Positions 32,584-41,004 of a stretch of DNA of 64,000 nt are shown piece after piece. A program made the translations under genes and the position numbers. The notes beneath the pieces were generated by a model. That model was not told the origin of the DNA. It did not search any database and saw only the letters and a list, made by a program, of their open reading frames with translations. Origin of the DNA: Streptomyces scabiei 87.22 (GTDB lineage Bacteria > Actinomycetota > Actinomycetes > Streptomycetales > Streptomycetaceae); the NCBI RefSeq assembly GCF_000091305.1, contig NC_013929.1, positions 10,044,001 to 10,108,000 of the forward strand. The letters are read 5' to 3'. The stretch's first letter is position 1, and every line of letters begins with the position of its first letter.

Positions 32584-33371
32584 TGACCGGATCGACACGG
32601 CAACAGAGCCCGCCCGTCGGGTGGCTGGGCCTTGAGGGGCGCGGCGCGCTCGTCATCGGAGCCGGCGGACTGGGCACTGCCTGCGTCCGGGGCCTGGCGG
32701 AAGCCGGAGCGCGGCTGACGGTCGTCGACGCGGACGAGGCCCGCCTCCAGGCCCTGCGCGACGATCCGGCCTGCGCGGCCGCCCTCGTACGGACCCTCAC
32801 CGCGGACCTGACCTCCTCCGAGGCGTGCGAGCGGGCGGTCGCCACGGCGGCCCGCGAGCTCGGTGGCCTGGATGTGCTGGTGCACGCCGTGGGCACGAAC
32901 GACCGGCGTCCCGTGGTGGACACGCCCGACGAGGTGTGGGACCGCATCCTGACCCTGAACCTGTCCACCGCCTTCTGGACGGGACGCGCCGCGGGTCGGC
33001 TGATGCGCGAGGCCGGACACGGCAGCATGGTGTTCTTCTCCTCCGTCTCCTCCCTGCTCGCCCACCGCCATCACGGCCCGTACGCCGCCTCGAAGGGCGG
33101 CCTGGACCAGCTGGTGAAGGTCATGGCGCGGGAATGGGCCGCCGACGGCATCAACGTCAACGCCGTTGCCCCGGGCTACACGGAGACCGAGCTGACCCAC
33201 GCCTACCTGGCAAAGCCCGGCATGCGGGAGGAAATGACCGGTCTGGTCCCCGCCGGGCGCCTGGGACAACCGCAGGACGTGGTCGGAGCCGCCCTGTTCC
33301 TCGCCTCCGCCCGCGCCTCGTACGTCACCGGGCAGGTGCTCTACGTGGACGGTGGACGCACGCTCGTGTGA
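32583..33371 (+). CDS. Short-chain dehydrogenase/reductase
   Basis: 262 residues. The cofactor motif reads VIGAGGLGTA rather than TGxxxGIG; LVHAVGTND replaces NNAG; the catalytic Ser is in MVFFSSVSS and Tyr-Lys in YAASKGG. Asp in LTVVDADEA suggests NAD(H). The C-terminal YVTGQVLYVDGGRTL is typical. The ATG at 32583 overlaps the upstream stop. It probably oxidises or reduces an intermediate of the dioxygenase pathway. Confidence 0.85.
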   Translation: MTGSTRQQSPPVGWLGLEGRGALVIGAGGLGTACVRGLAEAGARLTVVDADEARLQALRDDPACAAALVRTLTADLTSSEACERAVATAARELGGLDVLVHAVGTNDRRPVVDTPDEVWDRILTLNLSTAFWTGRAAGRLMREAGHGSMVFFSSVSSLLAHRHHGPYAASKGGLDQLVKVMAREWAADGINVNAVAPGYTETELTHAYLAKPGMREEMTGLVPAGRLGQPQDVVGAALFLASARASYVTGQVLYVDGGRTLV

Positions 33372-33410
33372 CCCCCAGTCCGCTTCGGCCGATCCCCGGA
33401 AGGAGTGCGG

Positions 33411-34019
33411 ATGCCCGCACGCATCGCCGGCCGCCTGCCCGGTGAACTCGACGAGCAGCAGGCAGAGGTGTATCGCGCCATCACGGGCGGTGCCCGGGCC
33501 ACAGGGCCGCAGGTGTTCCCCCTCACCGACCAGGAGGGCCGACTGCGCGGTCCCTTCAACGCGATGCTGCTCAGCCCTCCCGTCGGAATGGCCGTACAGG
33601 AGGTGGGAGCGGCGGTGCGCTACGCGTCGGTCCTGACCGACCGGGTGCGCGAGATGGCGATCCTGCTCGTCGCCGCCCACTGGAACAGCACCTTCGAGCG
33701 GGAGGCCCACGAGGCGGTCGGCCGTACCTGTGGCCTCACCGACTCCGAACTGGACGCACTGCGCGCGGGCGAACTGCCTGCCCTCGCGGACCCGGCCGAA
33801 CGCGCCGCCCTGCGCGCAACGCTCGCGCTGGTCCGAACCGGTGTCCTCGACGACCAGAAGTACCACCACGCGGTGGCCGAGTGGGGAGAGCGAGGACTGT
33901 TCGAGCTCACGGCCCTGGTCGGCTACTACGCCCTGCTCGCCCTGCAATTGCGCGTCTTCGCGGGAGAAGGACCCGAAGACCCCTGCGACCCACCCCAGAC
34001 CGAAAGCGGGACACCATGA
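33411..34019 (+). CDS. Carboxymuconolactone decarboxylase-like protein
   Basis: 202 residues. The helical CMD core is seen in PPVGMAVQEVGAAVRYASVL, VREMAILLVAAHWNSTFERE and AHEAVGRTCGLTDSELDALR. The CxxC redox pair of AhpD relatives is absent, so this is the decarboxylase/isomerase-like branch. GGAAGGAG (33398-33405) is 5 bases before the ATG at 33411, which decides the start against GTG 33405. Its stop overlaps the FAH gene start. A role in decarboxylating a ring-fission product is plausible. Confidence 0.85.
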   Translation: MPARIAGRLPGELDEQQAEVYRAITGGARATGPQVFPLTDQEGRLRGPFNAMLLSPPVGMAVQEVGAAVRYASVLTDRVREMAILLVAAHWNSTFEREAHEAVGRTCGLTDSELDALRAGELPALADPAERAALRATLALVRTGVLDDQKYHHAVAEWGERGLFELTALVGYYALLALQLRVFAGEGPEDPCDPPQTESGTP

Positions 34020-34888
34020 AACTGATCACGTTCGACGACGGACGCGTGGCAAGGCTCGAACTCGAAGAGCGGCTGGTGCTTCCACTGGAAGTGGCCAGTA
34101 CGCGGGAGTACTTCGAGCGTGACGGCCGGGTGACGGAGACAGGGGAGCGCCTCGACCTCGACGGCGTGACGCTGCGCGCACCGATCGTGCCGAAGAAGTT
34201 TTTCCACACCTCCGGCAACTTCCGTGAGCACGAGGACGAGTCTAAGAACGTCGACTGGTCGCACCCCATGCACAAGGGCATCGTCTTCTTCCAGAACGTC
34301 GACGCCATCGTCGGCCCCGACGAACCGGTGATCCACCCGGAGCACCTGACGAGCGAACTCGACTACGAGCTGGAGATCGCCGTCGTCATCGGCAAACCCG
34401 GCAAGTTCTTCGGCGTGGACGACGCGCCCGACCACATCGCCGGGTACGTCGTCTTCAACGACATCACCGCGCGCGACATCCAGCGTCGCGAAATGGAGTC
34501 CGGCGTCTTCTCCTTCTGCAAGGCCATCGACACCTTCTGCCCCGTCGGCCCCTACATCGTGACCGCCGACGAGATCCCCGACGCGCAGAACCTCGACATG
34601 GAGCTGCGGGTCAACGGGGTGGTGCGGCAGAAGTCGAACACCAACCGCATGTCGGTGTCCATCCCGCACCTGGTCGCCTACCACTCCCCGCAGGGCTACA
34701 GCGCCGGTGACCTGATCACCACCGGCACGGTGCAGGACGTGGCCGGCTTCAGCGGCGATCCCGACATGTACCTCAAGCCCGGCGACGTCGTCGAGGCCGA
34801 GGTCGAACGCCTCGGGGTGCTGCGCAACCCCATCGTCAGCTGGGAACAGGGCCACGGCACACCCGTACCGAAGAAGGTGGACTGGTGA
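34016..34888 (+). CDS. FAH-family hydrolase / isomerase (paralogue 1)
   Basis: 290 residues of the fumarylacetoacetate hydrolase family. The metal-binding acids are in SELDYELEIAVVIG, followed by YVVFNDITARDIQRRE and the C-terminal ITTGTVQDVAGFSG in place of the usual TGTPxG. The N-terminus (VPKKFFHTSGNFREHEDESK) resembles members acting on ring-cleavage diketo acids. ATG overlaps the upstream stop (ATGA); the next FAH gene overlaps by GTGA. It should hydrolyse a C-C bond or decarboxylate or isomerise a dienoate product. Confidence 0.88.
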   Translation: MKLITFDDGRVARLELEERLVLPLEVASTREYFERDGRVTETGERLDLDGVTLRAPIVPKKFFHTSGNFREHEDESKNVDWSHPMHKGIVFFQNVDAIVGPDEPVIHPEHLTSELDYELEIAVVIGKPGKFFGVDDAPDHIAGYVVFNDITARDIQRREMESGVFSFCKAIDTFCPVGPYIVTADEIPDAQNLDMELRVNGVVRQKSNTNRMSVSIPHLVAYHSPQGYSAGDLITTGTVQDVAGFSGDPDMYLKPGDVVEAEVERLGVLRNPIVSWEQGHGTPVPKKVDW

Positions 34889-35733
34889 GACTCGGCGTCC
34901 TCGACGGTCGGGCCGTCGTGGTCCGCGGTGACCGGGCCGCGGACGTCCGATGGGCCTCGAAAGGACGGTTGCCCGTCGACCCGATGCTCCTGCTGGCCGA
35001 GTGGCCCCGGCTACGCGCATGGGCGGCCGGACTGTCCGACGGGGCCTACGACATCCCCGTCGACCCCAACGCACTCGGCGCACCGGTACCGCGCCCCCGG
35101 CAGGTGTTCGCCATCGCCCTCAACTACCCGCCGCACGCCGCCGAAGCCGGCTTCACCCTGCCCGGCGAACCCCTCGTCTTCACCAAGTTCCCAGCCTCCA
35201 TCACCGGCCCGAACACCACGGTCGCCCTTCCGCAGGGCAAGGTGGACTGGGAGGTCGAACTCGTCGCCGTCATCGGACGGGACACGTACCGGGTGAGCGA
35301 GGACCGGGCCTGGGAGGCCGTCGCCGGTCTGACGGTCGGCCAGGATCTCTCCGAACGTGTCACCCAACTCCAGGGCCGACCCGCCCAGTTCAGCCTCGGC
35401 AAGTCCTTTCCGGGCTTCGGCCCCACAGGTCCCTTCCTGGTCACCCCCGACGAGCTCGACGACCCGGACGATCTGGAGATCACCGGACTGCTCAACGGGG
35501 AGCCCGTCCAGCACGACCGCACCAAGTCCATGATCTTCCCGGTGCCGGAACTCGTCGCCCGCCTGTCGTCCGTCGTGCCGCTCTTCCCGGGCGACCTGGT
35601 CTTCACCGGAACCCCGGCCGGGGTCGGCAACCGGATGGACCCACCGCGCTACCTCACCGCGAGCGACGAACTCGTCAGCCGTATCGAAGGCATCGGCGAG
35701 ATCCGCCAGCGCTTCACGGCCGTACACCCCTGA
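34885..35733 (+). CDS. FAH-family hydrolase (paralogue 2)
   Basis: 282 residues: RQVFAIALNYPPHAAEAGF (substrate entry), KVDWEVELVAVIGR (metal acids), SLGKSFPGFGPTGPFLVTPD and VFTGTPAGVG. This is the standard bacterial FAH layout, clearly different in sequence from paralogue 1 directly before it. The GTG at 34885 overlaps the upstream stop. Two tandem FAH genes suggest sequential steps, such as decarboxylase/hydratase then hydrolase, or a heteromer. Confidence 0.88.
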   Translation: MRLGVLDGRAVVVRGDRAADVRWASKGRLPVDPMLLLAEWPRLRAWAAGLSDGAYDIPVDPNALGAPVPRPRQVFAIALNYPPHAAEAGFTLPGEPLVFTKFPASITGPNTTVALPQGKVDWEVELVAVIGRDTYRVSEDRAWEAVAGLTVGQDLSERVTQLQGRPAQFSLGKSFPGFGPTGPFLVTPDELDDPDDLEITGLLNGEPVQHDRTKSMIFPVPELVARLSSVVPLFPGDLVFTGTPAGVGNRMDPPRYLTASDELVSRIEGIGEIRQRFTAVHP

Positions 35734-35744
35734 AGGGACGCCCC

Positions 35745-36533
35745 ATGACAGAACAGAGCATTCCCCGCCGCTTCGAAGGCCGCTCGGTCCTGGTCACCGG
35801 AGCCGGCACCGGCTACGGCGCCGAGATCGCCGTCCGCGCCGCACAGGAGGGCGCCGCCCGGGTCGCCGTCCATTACCGCAGCTCCGCGGCGGGAGCGGAG
35901 AAGACGGTGGCTCGCATCAGGGAGGCCGGCGGCGAGGCGTTCACGGTGCAGGCCGACATCGCCGTCCACGCGGACGTCGTCCGCATGGCCGACGAGGTGT
36001 TCGGCCGCTTCGGCGGCCTGGACGTCCTGGTCAACAACGTCGGTGACGTGGCGGGTGACCAGATGTCCTGGCGGGATCTCACCGAGGAGTCCGTCGACCA
36101 TGTGCTCGCGGTGGACATCAAGGGAACGATGCTGTGCGTTCACGAGTTCGGCTCCCGGATGCTGGAGCAGGGCCACGGCGCGATCGTCAACATCGGCTCC
36201 ACCGTGATCGTCCGCGGCAGCGCCCGCGCCCCGCAGTACGCCGCCGCGAAGTACGGCATCCTCGGCATCACCAAGTCCTACGCACAGGCGTTCGCCCCCA
36301 CCGTGCGGGTCAACACCTTCGCCCCCGGATTCATCGAGACGGAGATGCTCCTCAGCCGCGCGGACTGGAAGGCCGGCCGCCGCGAGGACATGATCGCCAA
36401 GACCCCGATGGGCCGGATCCCGGGCCCCGCCGAACTCGCGGGCACCGCCCTCTTCCTCGCCACCGACGACGCCGCCCACATCACCGGCGCCTACCTCAAC
36501 GCCGACGGCGGCTTCAACATGATCGGCGCCTGA
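35745..36533 (+). CDS. Short-chain dehydrogenase/reductase (FabG-like)
   Basis: 262 residues with VTGAGTGYGAEIAV (Tyr replaces Ile in the GxGIG motif), LVNNVGDVAG, Ser in NIGSTVIVRG, YAAAKYG (catalytic Tyr and Lys) and ITGAYLNADGG. HYRSS at the end of strand 2 suggests NADP(H) preference, unlike the SDR at 32583. AAGGGA precedes the ATG at 35745, 11 bases after the FAH stop. A redox step in the same pathway is likely. Confidence 0.87.
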   Translation: MTEQSIPRRFEGRSVLVTGAGTGYGAEIAVRAAQEGAARVAVHYRSSAAGAEKTVARIREAGGEAFTVQADIAVHADVVRMADEVFGRFGGLDVLVNNVGDVAGDQMSWRDLTEESVDHVLAVDIKGTMLCVHEFGSRMLEQGHGAIVNIGSTVIVRGSARAPQYAAAKYGILGITKSYAQAFAPTVRVNTFAPGFIETEMLLSRADWKAGRREDMIAKTPMGRIPGPAELAGTALFLATDDAAHITGAYLNADGGFNMIGA

Positions 36534-36578
36534 CCCACACGATGCGCACCGACCCGAGCAACAAGAGGAGACGCCCTC

Positions 36579-38039
36579 GTGCCACCTGACCGTGACCTGC
36601 TGATCGGCGGCAAGGAGATCCCGGCCGCCTCCGGGCGGACCACCGCCGACATCAGCCCCTGGACCGGCGAGCCCTACGCGAGGGTCGCCGCAGCCGGCCC
36701 CGAGGACGTCCACGCCGCAGTGGACGCGGCGGACGCCGCCTTCACCGGGTGGGCGGCGCTGGAGCCCTTCGCCCGTCGGAACATCTTCCTGCGCGCGGCG
36801 GACCTCATGGAGGAACGCGGCGGGCAGGTCGTGGAGTTGATGGCCCGCGAAGTGGGCGGGACCCGGGGCTGGGCGCTGTTCAACGTCGAGGTGGCCGCCG
36901 GCATGCTGCGCGAGGCCGCCGCGGCGATCACCGCACCGCGCGGGGACGTGCTCACCACCCGGAAACCGGGCGGACTGAGCCTGGCCGTGCGCGAACCCCT
37001 CGGTGTCGTGGCGGCGTTCGCACCGTGGAACGCCCCGGTCATCCTCGGCACCCGAGCGGTTGCCGCCCCGCTCGCGGCGGGCAACACCGTCGTGGTCAAG
37101 GCGAGCGAGGACGCCCCGATCGCCTGCGGCCTGTTCGTCGCCGACGTGCTGCGCGACGCGGGCCTGCCCGACGGTGTCCTCAACGTCATCACCAACGACA
37201 AGGCGGACGCCGCGGGCATCGCGCGGACCCTGATCGAGGATGTGCGGGTCCGCGCCGTCAACTTCACCGGCTCGACCGGCGTCGGGCGGATCATCGGCAC
37301 CCTCGCCGCCGAGCACCTCAAGCCGGCCGTACTCGAACTCGGCGGCAAGAACTCCGTGATCGTGCTGGAGGACGCCGACCTCGACCACGCCGTGGACGCC
37401 GCCGCGTTCGCCGCGTTCATGAACTCCGGCCAGATCTGCATGTGCGCCGACCGCGTCCTGGTGCACGCCTCACTCGTCGACGAGTTCACCCGGCGGTTCG
37501 CCGCCAAGGTCGCCGAACTGCCGAGCGGCGACCCCCGCCTGCCCGGCACCGTCATCGGCCCGCTGGTCGACCGGGCGGCCGCAGCGCGGGTCGCCGCCCT
37601 GGTCACGGACGCGGTCGGCAAGGGCGCGCGCGTGGTGACCGGCGGTGGGAGGCCGCAAGGAGCCCTGTATCCGGCGACCGTGCTGACCGGCCTGCCCGAG
37701 AGCGCGGAACTGCACCACACCGAGGCCTTCGGACCCGTCGTCACCCTCAGGGCCTTCGCGGACGACGACGAGGCGGTGGCCCTGGCCAACGACACCGAAC
37801 ACGGCCTCAGTTGCGGCATCCTCACCGAGAACGGCACCCACGGCCTGAAGGTGGCACGCCGTATCCGTACCGGCATCGTGCACGTGAACGACCAGTCGGT
37901 GGGGGACGAACCGCAGGCCCCCTTCGGCGGGTTCGCGGACTCCGGGTACGGCCGCTTCGGCGGCCGCTGGGGCATCGAGTCCTTCTCGAACACCCGCTGG
38001 GTCACCTTCGCCACCGAGCACTCCCGCTATCCCTTCTGA
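36579..38039 (+). CDS. Aldehyde dehydrogenase (aromatic-aldehyde type, paralogue of the gene at 25134)
   Basis: 486 residues with PWNAPVILGTRAVAAPLAAG, NFTGSTGVGRIIGTLA, catalytic Glu in VLELGGKNSVIVLED and catalytic Cys in NSGQICMCADR. Identity to the other ALDH of this block is high along the whole length. Here the residue after CysMet is a second Cys (ICMC), which the paralogue has as Ser. GTG start with GAGGAG 9 bases upstream. It is co-transcribed with the dioxygenase that would generate aldehydes, so oxidation of the aldehyde to an aromatic acid is the likely role. Confidence 0.9.
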   Translation: MPPDRDLLIGGKEIPAASGRTTADISPWTGEPYARVAAAGPEDVHAAVDAADAAFTGWAALEPFARRNIFLRAADLMEERGGQVVELMAREVGGTRGWALFNVEVAAGMLREAAAAITAPRGDVLTTRKPGGLSLAVREPLGVVAAFAPWNAPVILGTRAVAAPLAAGNTVVVKASEDAPIACGLFVADVLRDAGLPDGVLNVITNDKADAAGIARTLIEDVRVRAVNFTGSTGVGRIIGTLAAEHLKPAVLELGGKNSVIVLEDADLDHAVDAAAFAAFMNSGQICMCADRVLVHASLVDEFTRRFAAKVAELPSGDPRLPGTVIGPLVDRAAAARVAALVTDAVGKGARVVTGGGRPQGALYPATVLTGLPESAELHHTEAFGPVVTLRAFADDDEAVALANDTEHGLSCGILTENGTHGLKVARRIRTGIVHVNDQSVGDEPQAPFGGFADSGYGRFGGRWGIESFSNTRWVTFATEHSRYPF

Positions 38040-38097
38040 CCCTGACGGCGTACAGCACCCTGCCCGAAGCCGTCGTCACCCCGACCAGGGAGTACTC

Positions 38098-38493
38098 ATG
38101 GCAACGTTCCGTTTCGACACCCGAGTCGCACAGGACCCCGACCGCGTCTGGGCCGTGCTGACCGACGTCAGCATGATTCCGCAGTGGTTCCCCGCAGTGC
38201 AGGAGGCCCACTTCGACGGCACGCACCGCCGGCTGACCACAGCCGAGGGCACCCTGAAATCCCTCGTGGTGACGAAGGACGACGCCCTGCGCCGCTTCCA
38301 GTACCGGTTCGTCGAGGGCATGCCCCAGCCCATCGACTTCCATCTGGGCACCATCGACGTGCTTCCCGACGCGAGCGGCTCACGCGTGGTCTACAGCCAG
38401 GAGATCCTCCCGGAGACCCTGGCACCCATCGTCGAGCGAGCCGTGGGCGAGGGAATCGCGGGCATCGCCCGGTACTTCGCCGCACACTCCTGA
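38098..38493 (+). CDS. SRPBCC (START-like) family protein
   Basis: 131 residues. MATFRFDTRVAQDPDRVWAV, then MIPQWFPAVQEAHFDG and FQYRFVEGMPQPIDFH, is the helix-grip fold of polyketide cyclase / Bet v1-like proteins. These bind hydrophobic ligands or catalyse cyclisation and isomerisation. It is the last of the nine co-directional genes, 58 bases after the ALDH. A function in the pathway is inferred only from position. Confidence 0.8.
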   Translation: MATFRFDTRVAQDPDRVWAVLTDVSMIPQWFPAVQEAHFDGTHRRLTTAEGTLKSLVVTKDDALRRFQYRFVEGMPQPIDFHLGTIDVLPDASGSRVVYSQEILPETLAPIVERAVGEGIAGIARYFAAHS

Positions 38494-38577
38494 CGGGACA
38501 GAGACGCACGAAGAGGGAACAGGGGCGGTGGCGGTGACACAGCAGGACCCTCCCGAGCGGGCCGGTTCAGATGATCC

Positions 38578-38604
38578 GGCCCGCCTTCCTGCATGGGGCG
38601 GGCC
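38578..38604. terminator. Hairpin between convergent SRPBCC and TetR genes
   Basis: An 8-bp stem (GGCCCGCC at 38578-38585, GGCGGGCC at 38597-38604) with an 11-base loop, roughly midway between the two convergent stops. Confidence 0.55.
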
Positions 38605-38723
38605 TGTGAGTGGCGGCAGCTGATCCGCCCCCTCGACCACGAGACCGAGTGTTAGCGCGTGATCCCGTCGCTGTGTGGTGACGTACAGCGGTGCCGTAGC
38701 TGCCAGAGGTGTGTCAAACACCG

Positions 38724-39380
38724 TCAGCCGGAGAGCAGATAGCGCACCGCTGTCTCCGCCAGATCTGCGATGAACACCTCGTCCTTCACGGGTACCGGCC
38801 TGGCGAATCCCGGACCGTAGGCAACCCGGATGACCGACGCGGCGAAGACGGTGCTGAAGCAGGAGCGGACCGCGGGCTCGACGTCGGGAAGGGTGATGGA
38901 GTCCGCCGCGCGAAGGACCACCTTGGCGAATCCGCTCCCGAGCTCCTGGCTGTAGTGGGAACCCCGGCGGCGGATCTCGGGATGTGACGCCGAGGTCAGG
39001 ACGACCGCCCGCAGGAACCGTTCATGGCGCAGGAACATGCCGACCGTTTCGGCCACTGCTGCGCGGACGAGTTCGGCCGCGTCCAGGTTTGCCCATCGGC
39101 TGTCGTCGGAGAAGACCTGCTGCTCCGCGCGCAGGCCCTGCATGGCGCGTTCATAGACGGCGAGGAAGAGAGCGTCCTTGCTGGTGGTGCGGGCGTAGAT
39201 CGCCGGCGGCGCGACCTGGGCCCGCTCGCACACGGCGGCGATGGTGAACGCCTCGTACCCGCCGTCCTCCAGGATCGACACTCCGGCATCGAGCACCCGG
39301 TTCCACGCCTCGCGGCTGCGCCGCTGCTTGGGCGGCCGGATCTCCAGGTCGGCCGCCTGCGCTGCTCGGGCCTCGCCCAT
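38724..39380 (-). CDS. TetR-family transcriptional regulator
   Basis: 218 residues. The helix-turn-helix (about 20-70) contains AFTIAAVCERAQVAPPAIYA and the TSKDALFLAVYERA helix that follows. The ATG at 39380 is preferred (AAAGG 8 bases upstream) over a frame extended to 39413. It is divergent from the FAD monooxygenase gene, with two GTAGY-N4-RCTAC palindromes between them, so autoregulation plus control of the monooxygenase is likely. Confidence 0.87.
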   Translation of the reverse strand: MGEARAAQAADLEIRPPKQRRSREAWNRVLDAGVSILEDGGYEAFTIAAVCERAQVAPPAIYARTTSKDALFLAVYERAMQGLRAEQQVFSDDSRWANLDAAELVRAAVAETVGMFLRHERFLRAVVLTSASHPEIRRRGSHYSQELGSGFAKVVLRAADSITLPDVEPAVRSCFSTVFAASVIRVAYGPGFARPVPVKDEVFIADLAETAVRYLLSG

Positions 39381-39429
39381 GACCTCAGCCTTTCGTTTCC
39401 CGGGTGCGTGCACAGGTCTTGACTGAAAC

Positions 39430-39443
39430 GTAGTCGATACTAC
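39430..39443. promoter_or_regulatory. TetR operator copy 1
   Basis: GTAGT-CGAT-ACTAC, 5-bp arms and a 4-base spacer, 50 bases upstream of the TetR start. Confidence 0.6.
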
Positions 39444-39454
39444 AGTCTGCGGCT

Positions 39455-39476
39455 AACAGTAGCTCTCGCTACTGTT
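39455..39476. promoter_or_regulatory. TetR operator copy 2
   Basis: AACAGTAGC-TCTC-GCTACTGTT is a perfect 9-bp inverted repeat, sharing the GTAGY-N4-RCTAC core with copy 1. The centres are 29 bases apart, and the site ends 27 bases before the monooxygenase start. Confidence 0.75.
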
Positions 39477-39502
39477 TTCCTCCCGATGAAGCGAGGTGCT
39501 CC

Positions 39503-40705
39503 ATGCCCGTGCCGAACGACTCCGGCGGCCGTGTCGCCGTCCTCGGCGCCGGTCCCGCCGGTATGGCCGCGGCCCTGTCCATAGCCCAGGCCGGTCACGA
39601 GGTCACCCTCTATGAGCGCTACCGCGAGGCGCGGCCGGCCGGCAACATCCTCAACCTGTGGCCGCCGCCCCTGAAGGCGCTGCGTGCGCTCGGAGTGGAC
39701 ACCGAAGACCTCGGTTCCCCCACGGATTCCGAGTTCCGCAACCTCCGGGGCCGCGTGCGCGTGCGCGTCAAGCTGGACCCGGAGACCAAGCGCGCCTACG
39801 GCGGCGGGTTCATCGGACTGCTGCGGCCCGAACTGTACGAGCGGATGCTCGCCGCCATCCCGCCCGGCGCTCTCCGGTTCAACCAGCAGGTGACCCGGAT
39901 CGAGCAGGACGACCGGGCGGTCACGCTGCACTTCGCCGACGGCACCACGGCCGAGCACGACGTACTGGTCGGCGCCGACGGGATCGACTCGCTGGTACGG
40001 CGCACGCTGTGGGGGGACACGTCCAAGCGCGAGCACCGGCTGCACATCTTCGGCGGATTCACCTTCACCGACGTCCCGGGCACCGAACCGAACATGTGCG
40101 TCCTGACGCACGGCCGGACGGTGCAGGGAAGCTGGACATCGATCCGGCACAAGGGCCGGGACGGGTTCCAGTGGTGGGTCCTCACCGCCACCGACCCCGA
40201 CGCCCCCGCGCCGTCCGACCTCAGGGCCGCGGCCACCGCGTTGGCCGCGAAGTTCCCGGCGCCGCTGCCCGGGCTGATCGCCCGGACAGAGCCGGACGAC
40301 GTCCAACGCTGGGTGCTGCGCGACCGGCCCCGCCTGCAGCAGTGGTCCAAGGGACGGGCCACCCTCGTGGGCGACGCCGCACACCCGACCTCGCCCTACG
40401 CCGCCTACGGTGCGGGCATGTCCATCGAGGACGGCTACTTCCTCGGCCGGGCCCTGCGCGGCGTCGACCTCACCGACCTCGCCGCCGTACAGAGTGCGCT
40501 GCAAAGCTACGAGGACCCGCGCAAGCCCCACACCGCCCGGCAGGTCCAGCAGGCATGGATGCTCGGCAAGGTCTTCCACCACGCGCCGGCACCGCTGCGG
40601 CCGATACGTGACTTCGTCTTCGACCACACTCCGCTGCTGCAGAAGGTCGCAGGCGACACGAACCCTCGCGAGATCCAGAAACAACTGGCCCTCATCCGGG
40701 ACTGA
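39503..40705 (+). CDS. FAD-dependent monooxygenase (salicylate-hydroxylase-like)
   Basis: 400 residues: VAVLGAGPAGMAAALSIAQA (FAD Rossmann), VLVGADGIDSLVRRTLWG (DG motif) and RATLVGDAAHPTSPYAAYGA (second FAD motif). No thioredoxin-like tail, so it belongs to the shorter salicylate / 6-hydroxynicotinate hydroxylase group. GCGAGG precedes the ATG at 39503. It stands alone downstream of two TetR-type operators. Ring hydroxylation of an aromatic acid is likely; the substrate is unknown. Confidence 0.9.
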   Translation: MPVPNDSGGRVAVLGAGPAGMAAALSIAQAGHEVTLYERYREARPAGNILNLWPPPLKALRALGVDTEDLGSPTDSEFRNLRGRVRVRVKLDPETKRAYGGGFIGLLRPELYERMLAAIPPGALRFNQQVTRIEQDDRAVTLHFADGTTAEHDVLVGADGIDSLVRRTLWGDTSKREHRLHIFGGFTFTDVPGTEPNMCVLTHGRTVQGSWTSIRHKGRDGFQWWVLTATDPDAPAPSDLRAAATALAAKFPAPLPGLIARTEPDDVQRWVLRDRPRLQQWSKGRATLVGDAAHPTSPYAAYGAGMSIEDGYFLGRALRGVDLTDLAAVQSALQSYEDPRKPHTARQVQQAWMLGKVFHHAPAPLRPIRDFVFDHTPLLQKVAGDTNPREIQKQLALIRD

Positions 40706-40820
40706 CGTATCCCGGAAAGGGCTGCTGACCGTCAGCTCCCCGGCCGCCGGGATGGTGAGCGGAGCCGAGGAGGACACTGTCCGCGCGACCAGGCCGGAAC
40801 CGGCCCGGGTGATGAGCGCG

Positions 40821-40882
40821 GTTTCCGGCCGGGCATGCCGCATCCGGTGCGTAGGACGCTCACTCGGTGACCGTCCGCACGG
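40821..40882. repeat. Repeat A, left copy
   Basis: About 62 bases matching 46508-46570 at most positions, including the identical 19-base core CGCTCACTCGGTGACCGTC. Present once on each side of the glycosyltransferase-peptidase region, in the same orientation. Confidence 0.75.
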
Positions 40883-40891
40883 AGATTCCGC

Positions 40892-40959
40892 CGACGGCTC
40901 GCGCAACGCCCGCTCGTACGCCGGGAAGTGGGTCAGGGCCTCGTCCGCGCAGTCGTAGT
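40892..40959 (-). pseudogene. Fragment of an EthD-type gene 3' region (repeat B, left copy)
   Basis: Read leftward this encodes CADEALTHFPAYERALREPS, nearly identical to SADEALTHFPAYERSLREPS near the C-terminus of the EthD gene at 46598-47350. At DNA level it matches 46680-46746 with few changes. Only this piece is left, so it is a relic of a duplicated or deleted EthD gene. Confidence 0.75.
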
Positions 40960-41004
40960 CTCAGGGTCGCATCGCCCATCAACCCTGGGGCGCACAGCCT
41001 GCCG

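Noticed and set aside
23282..40705. Secondary-metabolite biosynthetic cluster
   Set aside because: P450s, SDRs and monooxygenases are present but no PKS, NRPS, terpene synthase or other scaffold enzyme; FAH, CMD and ALDH genes fit catabolism.
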